Shown here: piece by piece, positions 1 to 10,710 of the stretch
Position numbering within the stretch: the stretch's first letter is position 1
Layout: every line of letters starts with the position of its first letter
Assembly: GCA_964057225.1 (NCBI GenBank)
Contig: OZ059896.1
Coordinates: forward strand, 5,766,001 to 5,830,000
Direction of reading: 5' to 3'
Length of the DNA stretch: 64,000 nt
Origin: Auanema rhodensis
Lineage: Eukaryota; Nematoda; Chromadorea; Rhabditida; Rhabditidae
Notes under the pieces: generated by a model
Database searches by the model: none
Seen by the model: the letters and a program-made list of their open reading frames with translations, nothing else
What the model was told of the DNA's origin: nothing
Made by a program: the position numbers and the translations under genes

Positions 1-7
1 AACTCGC

Positions 8-17
8 TTCACGTGAA
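8..17. promoter_or_regulatory. Palindromic CACGTG site 1 of satellite A (representative)
   Basis: Perfect palindrome ttcacgtgaa with CACGTG core, present at the same place in every A copy except copy 8 (near 1242, core is catgtg) and copy 10 (near 1594, core is cacgtt). CACGTG is the E-box/G-box recognised by some bHLH and bZIP proteins in eukaryotes. That any factor binds here is inference. Confidence 0.4.
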
Positions 18-153
18 AGATAAAGAGATGCGGTTTTCAAAATTAGATTCCCCATGTCAATATTAGTCTAAAAACAAATTTTTATTGATATTGGTGCAGG
101 GTAACCATGACTTTGAAATTTACGTGAACTTTAATTTATGCTAATTAAATGTA

Positions 154-159
154 CACGTG
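154..159. promoter_or_regulatory. CACGTG site 2 of satellite A (representative)
   Basis: Second CACGTG in each monomer, seen in all 24 copies including the truncated one (4202-4207). It lies 32 bp (start to start) before site 1 of the next copy, with the palindrome gtgcac at 162-167 between them, so the array has CACGTG pairs about three helical turns apart. Function is unproven. Confidence 0.4.
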
Positions 160-176
160 ATGTGCACTTGGTATGT

Positions 177-3100
177 AACTCGCTTCACGTGAAAGATAAA
201 GAGATGCGGTTTTCAAAATTAGATTTCCCATGTCCATATTAGTCTAAAAACAAATTTTTATTGATATTGGTGCATGGTAACCATGACTTTGAAATTTACG
301 TGAACTTTAATTTATGCTAATTAAATGTACACGTGATGTGCACTTGGTATGTAACTCGCTTCACGTGAAAGATAAAGAGATGCGGTTTTCAAAATTAGAT
401 TCCCCATGTCCATGTTAGTCTAAAAACAAATTTTTATTGATATTGGTTCATGGTAACCATGACTTTGAAATTTACGTGAACTTTAATTTATGCTAATTAA
501 ATGTACACGTGATGTGCACTTGGTATGTAACTCGCTTCACGTGAAAAATAAAGAGATGCGGTTTTCAAAATTAGATTTCCCATGTCAATATTAGTCTAAA
601 AACAAATTTTTATTGATATTGGTGCAGGGTAACCATGACTTTGAAATTTACGTGAACTTTAATTTATGCTAATTAAATGTACACGTGATGTGCACTTGGT
701 ATGTAACTCGCTTCACGTGAAAGATAAAGAGATGCGGTTTTCAAAATTAGATTTCCCATGTCCATATTAGTCTAAAAACAAATTTTTATTGATATTGGTG
801 CATGGTAACCATGACTTTGAAATTTACGTGAACTTTAATTTATGCTAATTAAATGTACACGTGATGTGCACTTGGTATGTAACTCGCTTCACGTGAAAGA
901 TAAAGAGATGCGGTTTTCAAAATTAGATTCCCCATGTCCATATTAGTCTAAAAACAAATTTTTATTGATATTGGTGCATGGTAACCATGACTTTGAAATT
1001 TACGTGAACTTTAATTTATGCTAATTAAATGTACACGTGATGTGCACTTGGTATGTAACTCGCTTCACGTGAAAGATAAAGAGATGCGGTTTTCAAAATT
1101 AGATTTCCCATGTCCATATTAGTCTAAAAACAAATTTTTATTGATATTGGTGCATGGTAACCATGACTTTGAAATTTACGTGAACTTTAATTTATGCTAA
1201 TTAAATGTACACGTGATGTGCACTTGGTATGTAACTCGCTTCATGTGAAAGATAAAGAGATGCGGTTTTCAAAATTAGATTCCCCATGTCCATATTAGTC
1301 TAAAAACAAATTGTTATTGATGTTGGTGCATGGTAACCATGACTTTGAAATTTACGTGAACTTTAATTTATGCTAATTAAATGTACACGTGATGTGCACT
1401 TGGTATGTAACTCGCTTCACGTGAAGGATAAAGAGATGCGGTTTTCAAAATTAGATTCCCCATGTCAATATTAGTCTAAAAACAAATTTTTATTGATATT
1501 GGTGCAGGGTAACCATGACTTTGAAATTTACGTGAACTTTAATTTATGCTAATTAAATGTACACGTGATGTGCACTTGGTATGTAACTCGCTTCACGTTA
1601 AAGATAAAGAGATGCGGTTTTCAAAATTAAATTTCCCATGTCCATATTAGTCTAAAAACAAATTTTTATTGACATTGGTTCATGGTAACCATGACTTTGA
1701 AATTTACGTGAACTTTAATTAATGCTAATTAAATGTACACGTGATGTGCACTTGGTATGTAACTCGCTTCACGTGAAAGATAAAGAGATGCGGTTTTCAA
1801 AATTAGATTCCCCATGTCAATATTAGTCTAAAAACAAATTTTTATTGATATTGGTGCAGGGTAACCATGACTTTGAAATTTACGTGAACTTTAATTTATG
1901 CTAATTAAATGTACACGTGATGTGCACTTGGTATGTAACTCGCTTCACGTGAAAGATAAAGAGATGCGGTTTTCAAAATTAGATTTCCCATGTCCATATT
2001 AGTCTAAAAACAAATTTTTATTGATATTGGTGCATGGTAACCATGACTTTGAAATTTACGTGAACTTTAATTTATGCTAATTAAATGTACACGTGATGTG
2101 CACTTGGTATGTAACTCGCTTCACGTGAAAGATAAAGAGATGCGGTTTTCAAAATTAGATTCCCCATGTCCATATTAGTCTAAAAACAAATTTTTATTGA
2201 TATTGGTTCATGGTAACCATGACTTTGAAATTTACGTGAACTTTAATTTATGCTAATTAAATGTACACGTGATGTGCACTTGGTATGTAACTCGCTTCAC
2301 GTGAAAGATAAAGAGATGCGGTTTTCAAAATTAAATTTCCCATGTCCATATTAGTCTAAAAACAAATTGTTATTGATGTTGGTGCATGGTAACCATGACT
2401 TTGAAATTTACGTGAACTTTAATTTATGCTAATTAAATGTACACGTGATGTGCACTTGGTATGTAACTCGCTTCACGTGAAAGATAAAGAGATGCGGTTT
2501 TCAAAATTAGATTCCCCATGTCAATATTAGTCTAAAAACAAATTTTTATTGATATTGGTGCAGGGTAACCATGACTTTGAAATTTACGTGAACTTTAATT
2601 TATGCTAATTAAATGTACACGTGATGTGCACTTGGTATGTAACTCGCTTCACGTGAAAGATAAAGAGATGCTGTTTTCAAAATTAGATTCCCCATGTCCA
2701 TATTAGTCTAAAAACAAATTTTTATTGACATTGGTTCATGGTAACCATGACTTTGAAATTTACGTGAACTTTAATTTATGCTAATTAAATGTACACGTGA
2801 TGTGCACTTGGTATGTAACTCGCTTCACGTGAAAGATAAAGAGATGCGGTTTTCAAAATTAAATTTCCCATGTCCATATTAGTCTAAAAACAAATTGTTA
2901 TTGATGTTGGTGCATGGTAACCATGACTTTGAAATTTACGTGAACTTTAATTTATGCTAATTAAATGTACACGTGATGTGCACTTGGTATGTAACTCGCT
3001 TCACGTGAAAGATAAAGAGATGCGGTTTTCAAAATTAGATTCCCCATGTCAATATTAGTCTAAAAACAAATTTTTATTGATATTGGTGCAGGGTAACCAT

Positions 3101-4048
3101 GACTTTGAAATTTACGTGAACCTTAATTTATGCTAATTAAATGTACACGTGATGTGCACTTGGTATGTAACTCGCTTCACGTGAAAGATAAAGAGATGCG
3201 GTTTTCAAAATTAAATTTCCCATGTCCATATTAGTCTAAAAACAAATTGTTATTGATGTTGGTGCATGGTAACCATGACTTTGAAATTTACGTGAACTTT
3301 AATTAATGCTAATTAAATGTACACGTGATGTGCACTTGGTATGTAACTCGCTTCACGTGAAAGATAAAGAGATGCGGTTTTCAAAATTAGATTCCCCATG
3401 TCAATATTAGTCTAAAAACAAATTTTTATTGATATTGGTGCAGGGTAACCATGACTTTGAAATTTACGTGAACTTTAATTTATGCTAATTAAATGTACAC
3501 GTGATGTGCACTTGGTATGTAACTCGCTTCACGTGAAAGATAAAGAGATGCGGTTTTCAAAATTAGATTTCCCATGTCCATATTAGTCTAAAAACAAATT
3601 TTTATTGACATTGGTTCATGGTAACCATGACTTTGAAATTTACGTGAACTTTAATTTATGCTAATTAAATGTACACGTGATGTGCACTTGGTATGTAACT
3701 CGCTTCACGTGAAAGATAAAGAGATGCGGTTTTCAAAATTAGATTCCCCATGTCAATATTAGTCTAAAAACAAATTTTTATTGATATTGGTGCAGGGTAA
3801 CCATGACTTTGAAATTTACGTGAACTTTAATTTATGCTAATTAAATGTACACGTGATGTGCACTTGGTATGTAACTCGCTTCACGTGGAAGATAAAGAGA
3901 TGCGGTTTTCAAAATTAGATTTCCCATGTCCATATTAGTCTAAAAACAAATTTTTATTGATATTGGTGCATGGTAACCATGACTTTGAAATTTACGTGAA
4001 CTTTAATTTATGCTAATTAAATGTACACGTGATGTGCACTTGGTATGT
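177..4048. repeat. Satellite A variant types in ordered mini-blocks
   Basis: Copies can be sorted by diagnostic bases: type A (gtcaat with gcaggg), B (gtccat, gatattggtgcatgg), C (gatattggttcatgg), D (ttgttattgatgttgg) and E (gacattggttcatgg). Reading all copies from position 1 gives ABC, ABBBD, AE, ABCD, AED, AD, AE, ABC. Type A opens every block, E always directly follows A, C always directly follows B, and D is always followed by A. This looks like a higher-order unit that has lost or gained members by unequal exchange. The typing is mine, by eye. Confidence 0.8.
273..285. other. Dyad catggt/accatg in satellite A (representative)
   Basis: Six-bp inverted arms, catggt at 273-278 and accatg at 280-285, with a single-base spacer. 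The dyad is perfect in types B, C, D and E, while type A copies read cagggt in the left arm and lose one pair. It could be a binding half-site pair or chance. Confidence 0.35.
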
Positions 4049-4215
4049 AACTCGCTTCACGTGAAAGATAAAGAGATGCGGTTTTCAAAATTAGATTCCC
4101 CATGTCCATATTAGTCTAAAAACAAATTTTTATTGATATTGGTTCATGGTAACCATGACTTTGAAATTTACGTGAACTTTAATTTATGCTAATTAAATGT
4201 ACACGTGATGTGCAC
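4049..4215. repeat. Truncated last copy of satellite A
   Basis: Type C copy that matches the monomer for 167 bp and stops after gtgcac; the final 9 bp of the unit (ttggtatgt) are missing because satellite B begins at the next base. Up to the break it shows no excess of substitutions compared with interior copies. Confidence 0.95.
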
Positions 4216-4216
4216 C
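4215..4216. other. Abrupt satellite A / satellite B junction
   Basis: Sequence matches A through 4215 (ends gtgcac) and B from 4216 (cactcaacattg). The trinucleotide cac occurs twice side by side, once as the end of A and once as the start of B, so there is no shared base at the join and no filler. Copies on both sides look like ordinary interior copies. It could be a recent recombination or end-joining breakpoint or an assembly join; sequence alone cannot decide. Confidence 0.9.
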
Positions 4217-4518
4217 ACTCAACATTGCTTCCAAAAACATTTTGACAAAAATTTTTTCGAAACATTTCAAAATAATTTAGCGAAAAGTAGATGTTTTTAG
4301 ATTCCTTTTTTCGAGGCAAAAACGATAGACAATGTTATTCAACGAAAAAATTAATTCTTCAGGGTGAAAATCGAGGATATAAGTGTGAACTTATATCAGT
4401 TGATATCTCGGTGCATTTTTAAGCTAGCGCAAATCTGATAACACAGATCGACGCAGCTTAAAAGTCCGCATCGAATGCATTATACTACATGGAGAAACGC
4501 TCATCACAAAAATTAGTT
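4216..4518. repeat. Leading partial copy of satellite B
   Basis: 303-bp 5'-truncated unit that starts at cactcaacattg, about 48 bp into the monomer. It carries the variants cgaaacatttc, ttcgaggc and gatagac, the same set as copies at 5220, 6973 and 9078, so it is a typical member of the local subfamily and not a decayed edge copy. Confidence 0.95.
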
Positions 4519-5219
4519 ATGATCGTTTGAAAAATGATGCATTAGTGTATGTTGAGTTTCCATGTACACTCAATATTGCTTCCAAAAACATTTTGACAAA
4601 ATTTTTTCGAAAAATTTCAAAATAATTTCGCAAAAAGTAGATGTTTTTAGATTCCTTTTTTTGAGGCAAAAACGATGGACAATGTTATTCAACGAAAAAA
4701 TTAATTCTTCAGGGTGAAAATCGAGGATATAAGTGTGAACTTATATCAGTTAATATCTCGGTGCATTTTTAAGCTAGCGCAAATCTGATAACACAGATCG
4801 ACGCAGCTTAAAAGTCCGCATCGAATGCACTATACTACATTAAGAAAAGCTCAATACAAAAATTAGTTATGATCGTTTGAAAAATGATGCATTAGTGTAT
4901 GTTGAGTTTCCATGTACACTCAACATTGCTTCCAAAAACATTTTGACCAAAATTTTTTCGAAAAATTTCAAAATAATTTAGCAAAAAGTAGATGTTTTTA
5001 GATTCCTTTTTTCAAGGCAAAAACGATGGACAATGTTATCCAACGAAAAAATTAATTCTTCAGGGTGAAAATCGAGGATATAAGTGTGAACTTATATCAG
5101 TTGATATCTCGGTGCATTTTTAAGCTAGCGCAAATCTGATAACACAGATCGACGCAGCTTAAAAGTCCGCATCGAATGCACTATACTACATTAAGAAAAG
5201 CTTAATACAAAAATTAGTA

Positions 5220-6622
5220 ATGATCGTTTGAAAAATGATGCATTAGTGTATGTTGAGTTTCCATGTACACTCAACATTGCTTCCAAAAACATTTTGACAA
5301 AAATTTTTTCGAAACATTTCAAAATAATTTAGCGAAAAGTAGATGTTTTTAGATTCCTTTTTTCGAGGCAAAAACGATAGACAATGTTATTCAACGAAAA
5401 AATTAATTCTTCAGGGTGAAAATCGAGGATATAAGTGTGAACTTATATCAGTTGATATCTCGGTGCATTTTTAAGCTAGCGCAAATCTGATAACACAGAT
5501 CGACGCAGCTTAAAAGTCCGCATCGAATGCATTATACTACATGGAGAAACGCTCATCACAAAAATTAGTTATGATCGTTTGAAAAATGATGCATTAGTGT
5601 ATGTTGAGTTTCCATGTACACTCAATATTGCTTCCAAAAACATTTTGACAAAATTTTTTCGAAAAATTTCAAAATAATTTAGCGAAAAGTAGATGTTTTT
5701 AGATTCCTTTTTTCAAGGCAAAAACGATGGACAATGTTATTCAACGAAAAAATTAATTCTTCAGGGTGAAAATCGAGGATATAAGTGTGAACTTATATCA
5801 GTTGATATCTCGGTGCATTTTTCAGCTAGCGCAAATCTGATAACACAGATCGACGCAGCTTAAAAATTCGCATCGAATGCACTATACTACATTAAGAAAA
5901 GCTTAATACAAAAATTAGTTATGATCGTTTGAAAAATGATGCAATAGTGTATGTTGAGTTTCCATGTACACTCAAAATTGCTTCCAAAAACATTTTGACA
6001 AAAATTTTTTCGAAAAATTTCAAAATAATTTAGCAAAAAGTAGATGTTTTTAGATTTCTTTTTTCAAGGCAAAAACGATGGACAATGTTATTCAACGAAA
6101 AAATTAATTCTTCAGGGTGAAAATCGAGGATATAAGTGTGAACTTATATCAGTTGATATCTCGGTGCATTTTCAAGCTAGCGGAAATCTGATAACACAGA
6201 TCGACGCAGCTTAAAAATCCGCATCGAATGCACTATACTACATTAAAAAAAGCTTAATACAAAAATTAGTTATGATCGTTTGAAAAATGATGCATTAGTG
6301 TATGTTGAGTTTCCATGTACACTCAAAATTGCTTCCAAAAACATTTTGACAAAAATTTTTTCGAAACATTTCAAAATAATTTAGCAAAAAATAGATGTTT
6401 TTAGATTCCTTTTTTCAAGGCAAAAACGATGGACAATGTTATCCAACGAAAAAATTAATTCTTCAGGGTGAAAATCGAGGATATAAGTGTGAACTTATAT
6501 CAGTTGATATCTCGGTGCATTTTTAAGCTAGCGCAAATCTGATAACACAGATCGACGCAGCTTAAAAGTCCGCATCGAATGCACTATACTACATGGAGAA
6601 ACGCTCATCACAAAAATTAGTT
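5220..6622. repeat. Higher-order block of 4 B monomers, copy 1 of 3
   Basis: Monomers at 5220, 5571, 5921 and 6272 carry, in order: cgaaacatttc with gatagac; caatattg with tttcagctagcg; gcaatagtg with gcggaaatc; aaaatagatg with ttatccaacg. The same order recurs at 6973-8375 and 9078-10480. Only the last about 30 bp differ from copy 2 (catggagaaacgc instead of cattaagaaaagc). Confidence 0.85.
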
Positions 6623-6972
6623 ATGATCGTTTGAAAAATGATGCATTAGTGTATGTTGAGTTTCCATGTACACTCAATATTGCTTCCAAAAACATTTTGA
6701 CAAAATTTTTTCGAAAAATTTCAAAATAATTTAGCGAAAAGTAGATGTTTTTAGATTCCTTTTTTCAAGGCAAAAACGATGGACAATGTTATCCAACGAA
6801 AAAATTAATTCTTCAGGGTGAAAATCGAGGATATAAGTGTGAACTTATATCAGTTGATATCTCGGTGCATTTTTAAGCTAGCGCAAATCTAATAACACAG
6901 ATCGACGCAGCTTAAAAGTCCGCATCGAATGCACTATACTACATTAAGAAAAGCTTAATACAAAAATTAGTT

Positions 6973-8375
6973 ATGATCGTTTGAAAAATGATGCATTAGT
7001 GTATGTTGAGTTTCCATGTACACTCAACATTGCTTCCAAAAACATTTTGACAAAAATTTTTTCGAAACATTTCAAAATAATTTAGCGAAAAGTAGATGTT
7101 TTTAGATTCCTTTTTTCGAGGCAAAAACGATAGACAATGTTATTCAACGAAAAAATTAATTCTTCAGGGTGAAAATCGAGGATATAAGTGTGAACTTATA
7201 TCAGTTGATATCTCGGTGCATTTTTAAGCTAGCGCAAATCTGATAACACAGATCGACGCAGCTTAAAAGTCCGCATCGAATGCATTATACTACATGGAGA
7301 AACGCTCATCACAAAAATTAGTTATGATCGTTTGAAAAATGATGCATTAGTGTATGTTGAGTTTCCATGTACACTCAATATTGCTTCCAAAAACATTTTG
7401 ACAAAATTTTTTCGAAAAATTTCAAAATAATTTAGCGAAAAGTAGATGTTTTTAGATTCCTTTTTTCAAGGCAAAAACGATGGACAATGTTATTCAACGA
7501 AAAAATTAATTCTTCAGGGTGAAAATCGAGGATATAAGTGTGAACTTATATCAGTTGATATCTCGGTGCATTTTTCAGCTAGCGCAAATCTGATAACACA
7601 GATCGACGCAGCTTAAAAATTCGCATCGAATGCACTATACTACATTAAGAAAAGCTTAATACAAAAATTAGTTATGATCGTTTGAAAAATGATGCAATAG
7701 TGTATGTTGAGTTTCCATGTACACTCAAAATTGCTTCCAAAAACATTTTGACAAAAATTTTTTCGAAAAATTTCAAAATAATTTAGCAAAAAGTAGATGT
7801 TTTTAGATTTCTTTTTTCAAGGCAAAAACGATGGACAATGTTATTCAACGAAAAAATTAATTCTTCAGGGTGAAAATCGAGGATATAAGTGTGAACTTAT
7901 ATCAGTTGATATCTCGGTGCATTTTCAAGCTAGCGGAAATCTGATAACACAGATCGACGCAGCTTAAAAATCCGCATCGAATGCACTATACTACATTAAA
8001 AAAAGCTTAATACAAAAATTAGTTATGATCGTTTGAAAAATGATGCATTAGTGTATGTTGAGTTTCCATGTACACTCAAAATTGCTTCCAAAAACATTTT
8101 GACAAAAATTTTTTCGAAACATTTCAAAATAATTTAGCAAAAAATAGATGTTTTTAGATTCCTTTTTTCAAGGCAAAAACGATGGACAATGTTATCCAAC
8201 GAAAAAATTAATTCTTCAGGGTGAAAATCGAGGATATAAGTGTGAACTTATATCAGTTGATATCTCGGTGCATTTTTAAGCTAGCGCAAATCTGATAACA
8301 CAGATCGACGCAGCTTAAAAGTCCGCATCGAATGCACTATACTACATTAAGAAAAGCTCAATACAAAAATTAGTT
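6973..8375. repeat. Higher-order block of 4 B monomers, copy 2 of 3
   Basis: Repeats the 5220 block 1,753 bp downstream with the same variant order (gatagac, tttcagctagcg, gcggaaatc, aaaatagatg). One extra monomer at 6623 separates it from copy 1, making the local period five monomers. Confidence 0.85.
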
Positions 8376-9077
8376 ATGATCGTTTGAAAAATGATGCATT
8401 AGTGTATGTTGAGTTTCCATGTACACTCAACATTGCTTCCAAAAACATTTTGACAAAAATTTTTTCGAAACATTTCAAAATAATTTGTCGAAAAGTAGAT
8501 GTTTTTAGATTCCTTTTTTCGAGGCAAAAACGATAGACAATGTTATTCAACGAAAAAATTAATTCTTCAGGGTGAAAATCGAGGATATAAGTGTGAACTT
8601 ATATCAGTTGATATCTCGGTGCATTTTTAAGCTAGCGCAAATCTGATAACATAGATCGACGCAGCTTAAAAATCCGCATCGAATGCACTATACTACATGG
8701 AGAAACGCTCATCGCAAAAATTAGTTATGATCGTTTGAAAAATGATGCATTAGTGTATGTTGAGTTTCCATGTACACTCAACATTGCTTCCAAAAACATT
8801 TTGACAAAAATTTTTTCGAAAAATTTCAAAATAATTTAGCAAAAAGTAGATGTTTTTAGATTCCTTTTTTCAAGGCAAAAACGATGGACAATGTTATCCA
8901 ACGAAAAAATTAATTCTTCAGGGTGAAAATCGAGGATATAAGTGTGAACTTATATCAGTTAATATCTCGGTGCATTTTTAAGCTAGCGCAAATCTGATAA
9001 CACAGATCGACGCAGCTTAAAAGTCCGCATCGAATGCACTATACTACATTAAGAAAAGCTCAATACAAAAATTAGTT

Positions 9078-10480
9078 ATGATCGTTTGAAAAATGATGCA
9101 TTAGTGTATGTTGAGTTTCCATGTACACTCAACATTGCTTCCAAAAACATTTTGACAAAAATTTTTTCGAAACATTTCAAAATAATTTAGCGAAAAGTAG
9201 ATGTTTTTAGATTCCTTTTTTCGAGGCAAAAACGATAGACAATGTTATTCAACGAAAAAATTAATTCTTCAGGGTGAAAATCGAGGATATAAGTGTGAAC
9301 TTATATCAGTTGATATCTCGGTGCATTTTTAAGCTAGCGCAAATCTGATAACACAGATCGACGCAGCTTAAAAGTCCGCATCGAATGCATTATACTACAT
9401 GGAGAAACGCTCATCACAAAAATTAGTTATGATCGTTTGAAAAATGATGCATTAGTGTATGTTGAGTTTCCATGTACACTCAATATTGCTTCCAAAAACA
9501 TTTTGACAAAATTTTTTCGAAAAATTTCAAAATAATTTAGCGAAAAGTAGATGTTTTTAGATTCCTTTTTTCAAGGCAAAAACGATGGACAATGTTATTC
9601 AACGAAAAAATTAATTCTTCAGGGTGAAAATCGAGGATATAGGTGTGAACTTATATCAGTTGATATCTCGGTGCATTTTCAAGCTAGCGCAAATCTGATA
9701 ACACAGATCGACGCAGCTTAAAAATCCGCATCGAATGCACTATACTACATTGAGAAACGCTTAATACAAAAATTAGTTATGATCGTTTGAAAAATGATGC
9801 AATAGTGTATGTTGAGTTTCCATGTACACTCAAAATTGCTTCCAAAAACATTTTGACAAAAATTTTTTCGAAAAATTTCAAAATAATTTAGCAAAAAGTA
9901 GATGTTTTTAGATTCCTTTTTTCAAGGCAAAAACGATGGACAATGTTATTCAACGAAAAAATTTATTCTTCAGGGTGAAAATCGAGGATATAAGTGTGAA
10001 CTTATATCAGTTGATATCTCGGTGCATTTTCAAGCTAGCGGAAATCTGATAACACAGATCGACGCAGCTTAAAAATCCGCATCGAATGCACTATACTACA
10101 TTAAGAAAAGCTTAATACAAAAATTAGTTATGATCGTTTGAAAAATGATGCATTAGTGTATGTTGAGTTTCCATGTACACTCAAAATTGCTTCCAAAAAC
10201 ATTTTGACAAAAATTTTTTCGAAACATTTCAAAATAATTTAGCAAAAAATAGATGTTTTTAGATTCCTTTTTTCAAGGCAAAAACGATGGACAATGTTAT
10301 CCAACGAAAAAATTAATTCTTCAGGGTGAAAATCGAGGATATAAGTGTGAACTTATATCAGTTGATATCTCGGTGCATTTTTAAGCTAGCGCAAATCTGA
10401 TAACACAGATCGACGCAGCTTAAAAGTCCGCATCGAATGCACTATACTACATTAAGAAAAGCTCAATACAAAAATTAGTT
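9078..10480. repeat. Higher-order block of 4 B monomers, copy 3 of 3
   Basis: Third occurrence of the 5220 block. The first, third and fourth monomers match well; the second (9429) has drifted or been converted, reading gcattttcaagc and aaaatccgc where copies 1 and 2 read tttcagctagcg and aaaattcgc. Two monomers (8376 and 8727) separate it from copy 2; the one at 8376 is itself a diverged gatagac copy reading aatttgtcg. Confidence 0.8.
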
Positions 10481-10510
10481 ATGATCGTTTGAAAAATGAT
10501 GCATTAGTGT

Positions 10511-10538
10511 ATGTTGAGTTTCCATGTACACTCAACAT
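10511..10538. other. Inverted repeat atgttgagt/actcaacat in satellite B (representative)
   Basis: Nine-bp perfect arms at 10511-10519 and 10530-10538 with a 10-nt loop in copies reading actcaacat. Many copies, especially toward the right end, read actcaaaat and lose one pair. A subset reads atgttgggt, which would form a G-U wobble in RNA. A competing dyad (agtgta / tacact) overlaps the same bases. Confidence 0.5.
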
Positions 10539-10688
10539 TGCTTCCAAAAACATTTTGACAAAAATTTTTTCGAAACATTTCAAAATAATTTCGCAAAAAG
10601 TAGATGTTTTCAGATTCCTTTTTTCAAGGCAAAGACGATGGACAATGTTATTCAACGAAAAAATTTATTCTTCAGGGTGAAAATCGAG

Positions 10689-10710
10689 GATATAAGTGTG
10701 AACTTATATC
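10689..10710. other. Hairpin with GTGA loop in satellite B (representative)
   Basis: Arms gatataagt (10689-10697) and acttatatc (10702-10710) are perfectly complementary over 9 bp and enclose gtga. If transcribed, the loop would be GUGA, which fits the GNRA tetraloop pattern. The commonest variant, gatataggt, replaces an A-U pair with a G-U wobble, so both main versions can still pair as RNA. Occasional copies break it (for example gataaaagt near 38131, gatttatgt near 55866, acctatatc near 52177). Transcription is not shown by the sequence. Confidence 0.6.

Larger units (their letters stand above)
1..176. repeat. Reference monomer of satellite A
   Basis: One full 176-bp unit with landmarks. 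Positions 8-17 are a perfect 10-bp palindrome, ttcacgtgaa, containing CACGTG at 10-15. Positions 97-109 hold a dyad around gtaacc that is imperfect in this copy. Positions 130-136 and 143-149 are 7-bp inverted arms (tttaatt / aattaaa). A second CACGTG lies at 154-159 and the palindrome gtgcac at 162-167. This copy belongs to variant type A, marked by gtcaat near position 57 and gcaggg near 96. Unit boundaries are arbitrary because the repeat is circularly permutable. Confidence 0.9.
1..4215. repeat. Satellite A array, 176-bp tandem monomer, 24 copies
   Basis: Head-to-tail repeat with a constant period of 176 bp: the start motif aactcgcttc recurs at 1, 177, 353, then every 176 bp to 3873 and 4049. 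There are 23 complete copies and one cut copy, all in one orientation, with no net insertion or deletion in any of them; differences are base substitutions only. Copy 1 has 57 G+C of 176 (32%). The array runs off the left edge of the window, so its full size is unknown. No open frame is maintained (176 is not a multiple of three). The family is not one I recognise by name. That it is satellite DNA is certain from the sequence; a centromeric or other heterochromatic location is inference. Confidence 0.98.
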
